Assembly: GCF_035825295.1 (NCBI RefSeq)
Contig: NZ_JAYMGI010000002.1
Location: forward strand, 2,706,001-2,770,000
DNA length: 64,000 bases
DNA from: Actinacidiphila sp. DG2A-62
GTDB taxonomy: Bacteria > Actinomycetota > Actinomycetes > Streptomycetales > Streptomycetaceae
Reading direction: 5' to 3'
In this document: in pieces, positions 26,724-35,816 of the stretch
Position numbering within the stretch: the stretch's first letter is position 1
Layout: each line of letters starts with the position of its first letter
Made by a program: the position numbers and the translations under genes
The notes under the pieces: generated by a model
Told to the model about the DNA's origin: nothing
Databases searched by the model: none
The model's input: the letters and a program-made list of their open reading frames with translations, nothing else

Positions 26724-27211
26724 TCAGTCCTGCCGCGGGTGGTGGGCCGGGACCGGCGGCAGTTCGCCGGTGGTCTCGTACGCGCTGAGCATGTCGATAC
26801 GCCGCTGGTGGCGCTCCTCGTGCGAGTACGGGGTGGCGAGGAAGATCTCGACGAACTTGGTGGCCTCCTCGCGGGTGTGCATCCGGCCGCCGATGCTCAG
26901 CACGTTGGCGTCGTTGTGCTCGCGGGCCAGCGAGGCGGTCTGCTCGCTCCACGCCAGCGCGGCGCGCACGCCGCGGACCTTGTTGGCGGCGATCTGCTCG
27001 CCGTTGCCCGAGCCGCCGATCACGATGCCGAGGGCGTCCGGGTCGGCGGCCGTGCGGACCGCCGCGCGCAGGCAGAAGGGGGGTAGTCGTCCACGGCGTC
27101 GTAGATGTGCGGGCCGCAGTCCACGGGCTCGTGGCCGTTTGCTGTCAGCCAGTCGACGAGGTGGTTCTTGAGTTCGTATCCGGCGTGGTCGGAACCGAGG
27201 TAGACGCGCAT
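26724..27211 (-). pseudogene. rpiB: Ribose-5-phosphate isomerase B (frameshift)
   Basis: From ATG 27211 behind GGGAGGA the protein reads MRVYLGSDHAGYELKNHLVDWL with the RpiB phosphate-loop DHAGYELK, then VDDYPP. The frame breaks in a run of C residues (27078-27083). The adjacent frame continues with FCLRAAVRTAADPDALGIVI, 'GGSGNGEQIAANKVRGVRAA' and 'HNDANVLSIGGRM', ending VPAHHPRQD. One added C restores 162 residues. RpiB interconverts ribose 5-phosphate and ribulose 5-phosphate in the pentose phosphate pathway. The SGNGEQ loop matches the actinobacterial form. Because RpiB is usually the only isomerase in these bacteria, true loss is unlikely and a sequence error is likely. Confidence 0.9.
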
Positions 27212-27229
27212 GCGCCAATCCTCCCACCC

Positions 27230-27274
27230 CGCCCCGGCGCCCCTCACGCTGGGCGCGAGCCATCAGGGGCAGCG
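27230..27274. repeat. 45-bp dispersed repeat, copy 1
   Basis: The sequence from 27230 to 27274 (containing CACGCTGGGCGCGAGCCATC) recurs exactly, inverted, at 32050-32094. GCCCCT and AGGGGC near its ends can pair. It lies just downstream of the pepN hairpins, 18 bases upstream of the rpiB start. Confidence 0.85.
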
Positions 27275-27338
27275 GGCCGCCCGGGCAGGGCGGCCCCGGT
27301 GCCGGGCAGCGGGGGGAGGGCCGCCCCCGGAGGGCGGC
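27274..27338 (-). terminator. Double hairpin after the first pepN
   Basis: GGGCCGCCC/GGGCGGCCC (27274-27296) is followed by GCCGCCC/GGGCGGC (27320-27338). Both lie within 73 bases of the pepN stop. Confidence 0.65.
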
Positions 27339-27346
27339 GCCCGGCG

Positions 27347-29941
<2,595 letters not shown>

Positions 29942-30198
29942 GGGCGGACTCCTTTGTCTTCCTGCGTCGCCCCTGGACCTCTTCGTCCCTGGACGTCTTC
30001 CGAAACGTCGGGCCCGGCGTCCGCGGGGCGGGTCGCCCCCGGCCGCGGGCACGGGCGCCGCCGGTGGGCGGCCCTGGCATCCTCCCACGCGGCGGGACGG
30101 GGGCAGCGGGGAATGCGGGGGTGACCTGTCCGGTTGGGGCGTTGTGGGGGACGGCCGGCGACCGATCGGGCCGCCTGAGAGAACGCGAGGAGCACACC

Positions 30199-30888
30199 GT
30201 GAGCGCCACCGCTGCCGGACACGAGACCGGACACCAGCCCGCCGCACCCGGGGCCGCCGGAGAGGCGAGGACGACGGCCGACTTCTGGTTCGACCCGCTG
30301 TGCCCGTGGGCCTGGATGACCTCCCGCTGGATGCTGGAGGTGGAGAAGCTGCGGCCCGTCGACGTCCGCTGGCACGTGATGAGCCTCGCGGTGCTCAACG
30401 AGAACAAGCTCGACACCCTCCCCGCGTCCTACGCGGACTTCCTGCGCGACGCCTGGGGCCCGGTCCGCGTGGTGATCGCGGCGCAGCAGGAGCACGGCGA
30501 CCAGGTGCTCGGCCCGCTCTACACCGCGCTCGGCACCCGCTTCCACAACCAGGCGCTGCCCAGGACCCGCGAGACGCTGGTCGCCGCGCTGGAGGAGGCC
30601 GGCCTGCCCGCGTCCCTCGCCGACTACGCGGACTCCGACGCGTACGACACCGAGCTGCGCGCCTCCCACAAGGAGGGCATCGACAAGGTCGGCCAGGACG
30701 TCGGCACCCCGGTGATCGCCGTGCCGGGCCCGGACGGCGAGGAGATCGCCTTCTTCGGCCCGGTGGTCACGCCCGCGCCCCGCGGCGAGCAGGCCGCGCG
30801 GCTGTGGGACGGCACGCTCGCGGTCGCCTCGGTCCCCGGCTTCTACGAGATCAAGCGCACCCGGACGGCCGGCCCGGTCTTCGACTGA
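30199..30888 (+). CDS. DsbA-fold (thioredoxin-like) oxidoreductase, mycothiol nitroreductase family
   Basis: This 229-residue protein has a thioredoxin strand 'ADFWFDPLCPWAWMTSRWMLEVEKL' and the helical insertion and cis-Pro loop 'VGQDVGTPVIAVPGPDGEEIAFFGPVVTP' of the DsbA/2-hydroxychromene-isomerase fold. The overall form resembles Rv2466c, the mycothiol-dependent nitroreductase. The motif here is CPWA: the first Cys is kept and the resolving Cys is lost, so a monothiol (mycothiol-dependent) mechanism is more likely than a dithiol one. I chose GTG 30199 behind CGAGGAG. It is divergent from pepN across 257 bases. Confidence 0.85.
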   Translation: MSATAAGHETGHQPAAPGAAGEARTTADFWFDPLCPWAWMTSRWMLEVEKLRPVDVRWHVMSLAVLNENKLDTLPASYADFLRDAWGPVRVVIAAQQEHGDQVLGPLYTALGTRFHNQALPRTRETLVAALEEAGLPASLADYADSDAYDTELRASHKEGIDKVGQDVGTPVIAVPGPDGEEIAFFGPVVTPAPRGEQAARLWDGTLAVASVPGFYEIKRTRTAGPVFD

Positions 30889-31034
30889 CGGCTGCCCGCC
30901 GGGGGTTCGGCCGCCCGCGGGCCCGGACCGGTCCGCGGGGGAGCCGGCCGCCCGGCTCCGACGCGCCGTCGCGATCGGCGTCAAGCGGCGGGAATTGGCG
31001 GGAGTCGACAGGAAGCGGCGGCCGTTCGGGCGGC

Positions 31035-31114
31035 GGCGGGCGGCCGTCGTCGGCCGCCCGCCGGGGGCGCCCCCGGCGGGCGGCCGTCGTCGGCCGCCCG
31101 CCGGGGGCGCCCCC
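31035..31114. repeat. 40-bp tandem duplication with paired hairpins
   Basis: A 40-base unit (31041-31080) is repeated at 31081-31114, broken after 34 bases. Each copy contains GGCGGGCGGCCG-TCGT-CGGCCGCCCGCC (31035-31062 and 31075-31102), a 12-bp stem with a TCGT loop, followed by the palindrome GGGGGCGCCCCC. It lies in the 481-base gap between the DsbA-like gene and bioY and may be a double terminator for the former. The rest of that gap shows no gene. Confidence 0.8.
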
Positions 31115-31321
31115 GTGGTGTTCCCGCTCGGCCGCGCGCCGGCGACGGACGTGACGCAGCTCACGCGACCTGCCGGGATGTCCGCGCGGGGCGTGCGCCG
31201 CGGGTCCGCCGCGGCGCTCCGGCTCGCGTACGGCCCGGACGGCGCGCGGGCGCGGAAGGCTCCAAGGCACGCGGCGCGGCTTTGTACGGGTCGCACGATG
31301 TTCGGCCGGTACGGGCTGGGT

Positions 31322-31327
31322 TAGCGT
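31322..31327 (+). promoter_or_regulatory. Possible bioY -10 element
   Basis: TAGCGT fits the Streptomyces TAnnnT -10 pattern, 42 bases before the bioY ATG. No convincing -35 is visible. I see no biotin-regulator palindrome. Confidence 0.35.
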
Positions 31328-31369
31328 CACGGTGTCCCGGTCCGCCCTTCTCACCCCCGCGGAGTCCCG

Positions 31370-31957
31370 ATGAGCCTCGCCGCCCCCGCCGCTCCGGCCG
31401 TCCTGGCCGACCTGCTGCCCGCGTCCACCACCGCCCGCGCCCGGCTGCGCGACGTCGCGCTGGTGCTCGGCGGCGCCGCGCTGACCGGACTGGCCGCGCA
31501 GATCTCGGTGCCGGTGCCCGGGTCCCCGGTGCCGGTCACCGGGCAGACCTTCGCCGCGCTGCTGGTCGGCACGGCGCTCGGCGCCCGCCGCGGCGCCGCC
31601 TCGCTCGGCCTCTACGCGGTGGCCGGCGTGGCCGGGCTGCCGTGGTTCGCCGACGGGGCGTCCGGCTGGTCCATGCCCAGCTTCGGCTACATCCTCGGCA
31701 TGGTCGTGGCCGCGGCGATGGTCGGGGCGCTGGCCCGGCGCGGCGGCGACCGCACCGTGCTGCGGACGGCCGGCGTCATGGTCGTCGGCTCCGCGGTGAC
31801 CTACGCGGTCGGCGTGCCCTACCTCGCGCACGCGGCGCACCTGTCCGCGGCCGACGCGATCCGTCTCGGGCTGCGCCCCTACCTGCTCGGCGACGCGCTC
31901 AAGGCGCTCCTCGCGATGGCCGCGCTGCCCACCGCGTGGCGCTACCTCGACCGCTGA
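31370..31957 (+). CDS. bioY: Biotin transporter BioY (ECF S component)
   Basis: This 195-residue membrane protein has six hydrophobic segments and BioY signatures: 'LTGLAAQISVPVPGSPVPVTGQTFAALLVGTALG', 'LGLYAVAGVAGLPWFADGASG' and 'SFGYILGMVVAAAMVGALARRGGDR'. BioY binds biotin in the membrane and works with the shared EcfA/EcfT module or alone. No ecfA or ecfT gene is next to it. The ATG is preceded by CGGAG. The 150 bases after it hold the second copy of the 45-bp repeat. Confidence 0.95.
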   Translation: MSLAAPAAPAVLADLLPASTTARARLRDVALVLGGAALTGLAAQISVPVPGSPVPVTGQTFAALLVGTALGARRGAASLGLYAVAGVAGLPWFADGASGWSMPSFGYILGMVVAAAMVGALARRGGDRTVLRTAGVMVVGSAVTYAVGVPYLAHAAHLSAADAIRLGLRPYLLGDALKALLAMAALPTAWRYLDR

Positions 31958-32049
31958 TCCCCGAGCCCGCGAGGGGCCGCGCCGTTCGCCGCGGGCCGGG
32001 CGCCGGGCGTCGCCCGCAGGGCGCCCCTGTCCGCCGGCGGGGCGCCGGG

Positions 32050-32094
32050 CGCTGCCCCTGATGGCTCGCGCCCAGCGTGAGGGGCGCCGGGGCG
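32050..32094. repeat. 45-bp dispersed repeat, copy 2 (inverted)
   Basis: This is the exact reverse complement of 27230-27274, 4.8 kb away. Both copies lie just past the 3' end of a gene (bioY here). It is non-coding on both strands. Confidence 0.85.
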
Positions 32095-32107
32095 GGAGAG
32101 CCGTGGG

Positions 32108-32929
32108 TCACGGCTGCACGCGGGCGATCCATGCCTCGGGGTCGGCGATCTCGGCCCGGGTCGGCAGCAGCACGGGGTCGGCCCAGGCCAGGTTGAGCGT
32201 GTCGGCGCCGGCGAGGGTGACGACGTCGCCTGCCCACACGGCGCCCGCTTCCTGGACCGCCTGGGGTGTCTCGCCGTCCGCGTCGTTGCCCACGACGGTC
32301 ATGAGCGCCCTCATGTCCGGTGACTCGCGGCCGGTCCGCATGCCGATCCTCCGCCCGACCAGCCTCGTGGTCACCTCTCCGTCCGCCCACCGCGCGTGCC
32401 CGTGGAGAGCATGGGCCGTGGCGGCGTCGGCCCACCCCCTTGCCTCCCGGAAGAGCGTCTCGTGTGCCAGAAACGCGCACCCGTCGCTCGCCCGGTGCTG
32501 TGCCACCCGCGCCAGGCCGTGCGCGAGGATCCTCAGCAGCCCGTCGTCGTCCGCACCCCATTCGGCCAGGGCGTCCGGCACCAGGAGGATCTCCGGCTGC
32601 CAGTCGCCGGTCTCGACGACGCTCCCGTGGACGAGCTGCCACAGGCTCGCCTGCCGGCTCCGTCGTCCCGGCGCCGCGTCGCGGACCGCCTCCCGCGCGG
32701 AGTCCGGGAACCCGAAGTCCCGCACGTCGCGGGCGATGACGCGTTCGGTGTACGCGGTGCGGGCGGCGTGCCACGCCTCCGGCGTCACCAGGCGGATCAC
32801 CGGTGCGGCGCCCATGGGCAAGCGCGTGACCTCCTCCAGGACCGGCAGCACCACGTCCGCGAGGTCGCTCACCGCCGCGCCCAACGGGATCTCACGAGGC
32901 GCTTCCACGCGGACATCACACAGCGGCAC
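32108..32929 (-). CDS. Hypothetical protein beside the HATPase gene; degenerate zincin-like helix
   Basis: This protein of about 273 residues belongs to no family I can name. One helix reads LLRILAHGLARVAQHRASDG. It resembles the HExxH helix of zinc peptidases (as in 'LVHELTHVAQ'), but Glu and the second His are replaced, so catalysis is unlikely. The segment PVIRLVTPEAWHAARTAY precedes it and DTLNLAWADPVLLPTRAEI ends the protein. I chose GTG 32929 behind GAGGAACC; GTG 32953 is eight codons longer and lacks a ribosome site. It overlaps the upstream HATPase gene by 14 bases, so the two are coupled. Confidence 0.7.
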   Translation of the reverse strand: MPLCDVRVEAPREIPLGAAVSDLADVVLPVLEEVTRLPMGAAPVIRLVTPEAWHAARTAYTERVIARDVRDFGFPDSAREAVRDAAPGRRSRQASLWQLVHGSVVETGDWQPEILLVPDALAEWGADDDGLLRILAHGLARVAQHRASDGCAFLAHETLFREARGWADAATAHALHGHARWADGEVTTRLVGRRIGMRTGRESPDMRALMTVVGNDADGETPQAVQEAGAVWAGDVVTLAGADTLNLAWADPVLLPTRAEIADPEAWIARVQP

Positions 32930-33425
32930 GGTTCCTCGTTCCCTGCGGCCCACCGGTACGCGACAGGACAGCCCAGACGATCTTCCCCGGCCCTTCGCGG
33001 TCCTGCACGCCCCACTGCCCCTCGCAGAGTGCGTCGACCAGGAGGAGCCCGCGCCCCGACTCGGCGTCGTCCGACGCGCTCCGGAGCTGCGGGCGCTGCT
33101 CGGCGATGTCGTGCACCTCGATGCGCACGCCGTGCTCCAGCCGCTCGAACCGCGTCGCGATCACATTCCCGTACGGCGGGTGCGCGTGCTTCACGGCGTT
33201 GGTCACCAGCTCGGTCAGCACCAACACGGCATCGCCCGCCAGGCTGTCCAGGCCCCACACCTCCAGGTGCCCGAGCAGCAGCCACCGCGCCTTGGCGACC
33301 GAACGAGGCGTGGGCGGCCACGTCTTCACGACGTTCCCCGGCCGACGAGAGCGCGCTGCTCGATCGGGTCGCCGGCCGGGTAACACGGCCGAGGGAGAGA
33401 ACAGTCGGACGATGCGGTGCCTCAC
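32916..33425 (-). CDS. ATP-binding protein, RsbW-like HATPase
   Basis: This 169-residue protein has the GHKL fold: N-box 'DAVLVLTELVTNAVKHAHPPYGNV', a divergent G1 region 'RIEVHDIAEQRPQLRS' and G2 'ESGRGLLLVDALCEGQWG'. Actinomycetes carry many such single-domain anti-sigma-like kinases; their targets are usually unknown. The start is GTG 33425 behind AAGGAG, after which a basic 45-residue N-terminal extension precedes the fold. It is coupled to the 32108 gene and divergent from an XRE regulator. Streptomyces WhiJ-type loci pair an XRE protein with such an ATPase and a small DUF397 protein; DUF397 is absent here. Confidence 0.87.
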   Translation of the reverse strand: MRHRIVRLFSPSAVLPGRRPDRAARSRRPGNVVKTWPPTPRSVAKARWLLLGHLEVWGLDSLAGDAVLVLTELVTNAVKHAHPPYGNVIATRFERLEHGVRIEVHDIAEQRPQLRSASDDAESGRGLLLVDALCEGQWGVQDREGPGKIVWAVLSRTGGPQGTRNRAAV

Positions 33426-33527
33426 GTCGGCGCTCCTTGCGGCGTCGGCCGTGCCCCGGGCCGTTCGCGCCCTGGGTCTCCGGTTGTCACTCACGCGCTC
33501 ATCGGCAACACTGAGCGTGACAAGAAT

Positions 33528-33610
33528 GTCGCCGGAATGACGCCCTGGCGCGACGACACTGGAGGCGTCATTCCGACGACACACAGGGCGTCATTTCGGT
33601 GTCATTACGA
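33528..33610. promoter_or_regulatory. Repeated GGCGTCATTnCG sites between divergent genes (probable operators)
   Basis: One inverted copy (GTCGCCGGAATGACGCC, 33528-33544) and three direct copies (GGCGTCATTCCGACGAC 33564-33580; GGCGTCATTTCGG 33587-33599; GGTGTCATTACGA 33598-33610) fill the divergent gap. The first two form a 16-of-17 inverted repeat. The last lies where the -35 of the XRE gene should be. This is the arrangement of a multi-site autorepressor operator. Confidence 0.7.
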
Positions 33611-33621
33611 GCACCGAAGGG

Positions 33622-33627
33622 CTAGCG
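33622..33627 (+). promoter_or_regulatory. -10 element of a leaderless XRE transcript
   Basis: TAGCGT ends seven bases before the ATG at 33635, so transcription would begin at or next to the start codon. No ribosome site precedes that ATG, consistent with a leaderless mRNA. Confidence 0.6.
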
Positions 33628-33634
33628 TGGACCT

Positions 33635-34402
33635 ATGAGCACACCAACGCCGAACGGCACTCTGCGAGCGGTCCGGATGGGGCTGCTCATGTCGCAGGAC
33701 GACTTCGCCCGCGCGCTGCGTGAGGCCGGCGAGCGGGCGGGGGCGCCCAACGACGCCAGCAAGCGACTCGTCCAGCGATGGGAGAGCGGTACGACGGCGG
33801 CCCCGCGCGCCGTGTACGCCCGCGCCCTGGAGTCCGTCACGGGGCTGCCCATAGAGTCGCTCGGGTTCGCCGCGCCCGTTCCGGAAGCGCGCCTCGCGAG
33901 CGACGGCCACGGCGGGCACGACCTTGAGGCGCGTACCGCCGGGACGACGACCCGAGGGGCCCAGCCCACTGCGAGGGCCTCGACGCCGTCCAACTACAGC
34001 GGCGTATGGCTGAGTCGTTACGAGTACTACTCGAGCGGACGCCAGGACACGTTCACCGGCCTTCACCATGTCGTGGTGCTCCAGCACGGGAGCCGCCTCA
34101 CCGTGCGCAGCATCCCCGGCTCGGCGGACTCGCAGCTCACCATGGACCTGACCGTCGACGGCCCTGTCGTCACGGGCACTTGGGTCGAGCAGACGGCCGA
34201 CGAGAGCTATTACCGGGGCGCCCGCTATCACGGGGCGATTCAGATGCTCGCCGAACCCACCGGCCGTCGCCTGAGCGGAAAGTGGGTCGGCTTCGGGAAG
34301 GAGATGGACGTCAACACCGGCCCCTGGGACCTCGTCTTCCAGGACGCCTCGACCAACAAGGCGACTCTGGCCGCGTACGGTCGTCGCCCGGAGAGCGCGT
34401 AG
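33635..34402 (+). CDS. XRE-family regulator with a C-terminal beta-rich domain
   Basis: This 255-residue protein has an N-terminal helix-turn-helix ('TLRAVRMGLLMSQDDFARALREAG ... SKRLVQRWESGTTAAPRAVYARALESVTGLPIESLGF', residues 9-73), a Thr/Ala-rich linker and a C-terminal domain of alternating strands (115-240: 'YSGVWLSRYEYYSSGR', 'LTVRSIPGSADSQLTMDLTVDGPVVTGTWVEQT', 'GAIQMLAEPTGRRLSGKWVGFGKEMDVNTGPWDLVF'). That domain looks like a small barrel and may bind a ligand; I know it from other streptomycete HTH proteins without a function. The gene is divergent from the HATPase gene with repeated operator-like sites between them. Confidence 0.85.
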   Translation: MSTPTPNGTLRAVRMGLLMSQDDFARALREAGERAGAPNDASKRLVQRWESGTTAAPRAVYARALESVTGLPIESLGFAAPVPEARLASDGHGGHDLEARTAGTTTRGAQPTARASTPSNYSGVWLSRYEYYSSGRQDTFTGLHHVVVLQHGSRLTVRSIPGSADSQLTMDLTVDGPVVTGTWVEQTADESYYRGARYHGAIQMLAEPTGRRLSGKWVGFGKEMDVNTGPWDLVFQDASTNKATLAAYGRRPESA

Positions 34403-34579
34403 CACGCGGCCACACGCAGCACGGAGCCGGCCACTGTCGACACGCGCACCCGCAAGGTCAGGGCAGCGTATTCACCCGTCCGGACTGGAAGCCGTTATCG
34501 GGAACCGAACATATGGACTTTAGCCCGGCGTTGTCCGGATTTGTCGACGAGCCTGTAACAGCGGTTAGGGGCCGGTCGG

Positions 34580-35602
34580 GTGACGGGAAATCTGACCGGC
34601 ATGAACGTGAACCACCGCGCCTCCGCGACCGCCGCCCCGCTCCCCCGCTTCGACAGCAGCGTGCTGACCGCGCGCCGGCTGCGCGAGCACGGCCTGACGC
34701 CCGCCGCGATCGCCGAACGGTGCCGTCCCGGCGGCCCGTGGCGGCAACTGCTCCCGCAGGTCTACCTGTTGCACCCGGGGCCACCGAGCAGCCGCGAGCG
34801 CGTGGAGGCCGCGCTGCTGTACGCGGGGCGTGAACCGGGCGCGCCCGGCCCCGTCGGCGGCGGGCAGGAGGCCATGGTGACCGGTCCCGCCGCGCTGGCC
34901 CTGCACCGGTTCTCCTCGGTGCCGCCGCTGCCCGGACTGCCGGTGATCGACGTGCTGGTGGCCGCCCGGCGGCGGCTGCACGACGCCCGCGGGGTGTCGG
35001 TGCACCGGGCCGCCCGGCCGCTGCCGCGCCCGCAGGACGTCGACGGGCTGCCCTGCGCGCCGGTGCCGCGGGCGCTGGCCGACGCGGTCGCCGAGATCGA
35101 CGACGTGGACACCGTACGGCTGCTGCTGTCCGAGGCGGTGCGCGGCGGGCACTGCGACGCCTCCGCGGTGCTGCGGGAACTGGCCGAGGCGGGACTGGCC
35201 GAACTGCCGTACGTGACGCCCGCGGTGCGCGAACTGCACGTCGCCGAACGGGAGACGGCCGAGGGCCGGCTGTACGCGATGGTGCGCGACCAGGCGCTGC
35301 CCGACCCGGTGTGGAACGTGGAGCTGCGACTGCCGGGCGGTCCGCCGCTGGGCGCGGTGGACGCGTACTGGCCGGAGCACGCCGTCGCGGTGTCGGTGGA
35401 CGCCGGCCCGCTGGACGACGCGGCGTGGGCGCGCAGGGCCCGGCAGGGCGAGCGGCTGGAGGCGCTGGGCATCACGCTGATCCATCTGACCCCGGCCGCG
35501 CTCGCCGCGTCGCCCGAACAGCAGGCGACGGTGGTCAGGACCGCGCTGATGGCGTCCGCGGACCGGACGCCCGCGGCGTACGTGGTGGTGACGCCCCGCT
35601 GA
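34580..35602 (+). CDS. AbiEi/DUF559-like protein with inactive-looking nuclease fold
   Basis: This 340-residue protein begins with a winged-helix-like segment ('RFDSSVLTARRLREHGLTPAAIAERCRPGGPWRQLLPQVYLLHPG') seen in AbiEi-type antitoxins and their stand-alone relatives. It ends with a DUF559-like restriction-endonuclease fold ('VWNVELRLPGGPPLGAVDAYWPEHAVAVSVDAG'). In active folds I would expect D...ExD or ExK; the second position here reads VSV, so the catalytic Glu is missing. No AbiEii toxin gene is adjacent. GTG 34580 fits a GTTAGG -10 just upstream; ATG 34601 is an alternative start. The 177-base gap before it is relatively A+T-rich and holds TTGTCG-17-GTTAGG. Confidence 0.65.
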   Translation: MTGNLTGMNVNHRASATAAPLPRFDSSVLTARRLREHGLTPAAIAERCRPGGPWRQLLPQVYLLHPGPPSSRERVEAALLYAGREPGAPGPVGGGQEAMVTGPAALALHRFSSVPPLPGLPVIDVLVAARRRLHDARGVSVHRAARPLPRPQDVDGLPCAPVPRALADAVAEIDDVDTVRLLLSEAVRGGHCDASAVLRELAEAGLAELPYVTPAVRELHVAERETAEGRLYAMVRDQALPDPVWNVELRLPGGPPLGAVDAYWPEHAVAVSVDAGPLDDAAWARRARQGERLEALGITLIHLTPAALAASPEQQATVVRTALMASADRTPAAYVVVTPR

Positions 35603-35816
35603 CCGGCGCCTCCTGCGACCGGCGTACGTCGGCTGCGTCCATATGTCCGGCGCGTGGGTGAAAGTCCCTGGTGGCGGTGGCGGGTTTGCGCCATCCGAAC
35701 ACCAAGTGAAGGTCAACACTCCCCAAAGCGCACCCCATTCGCGCAAGGTGAGCGGTCGTACGACTCCGCACTTCGAACAGCCAGTGCCCGAGACGGAACG
35801 TCCGACAGGGATGCCC

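Noticed and set aside
30889..31369. Riboswitch or attenuator upstream of bioY
   Set aside because: The hairpins found are tandem copies near the preceding gene's 3' end, and no known riboswitch core is recognisable.
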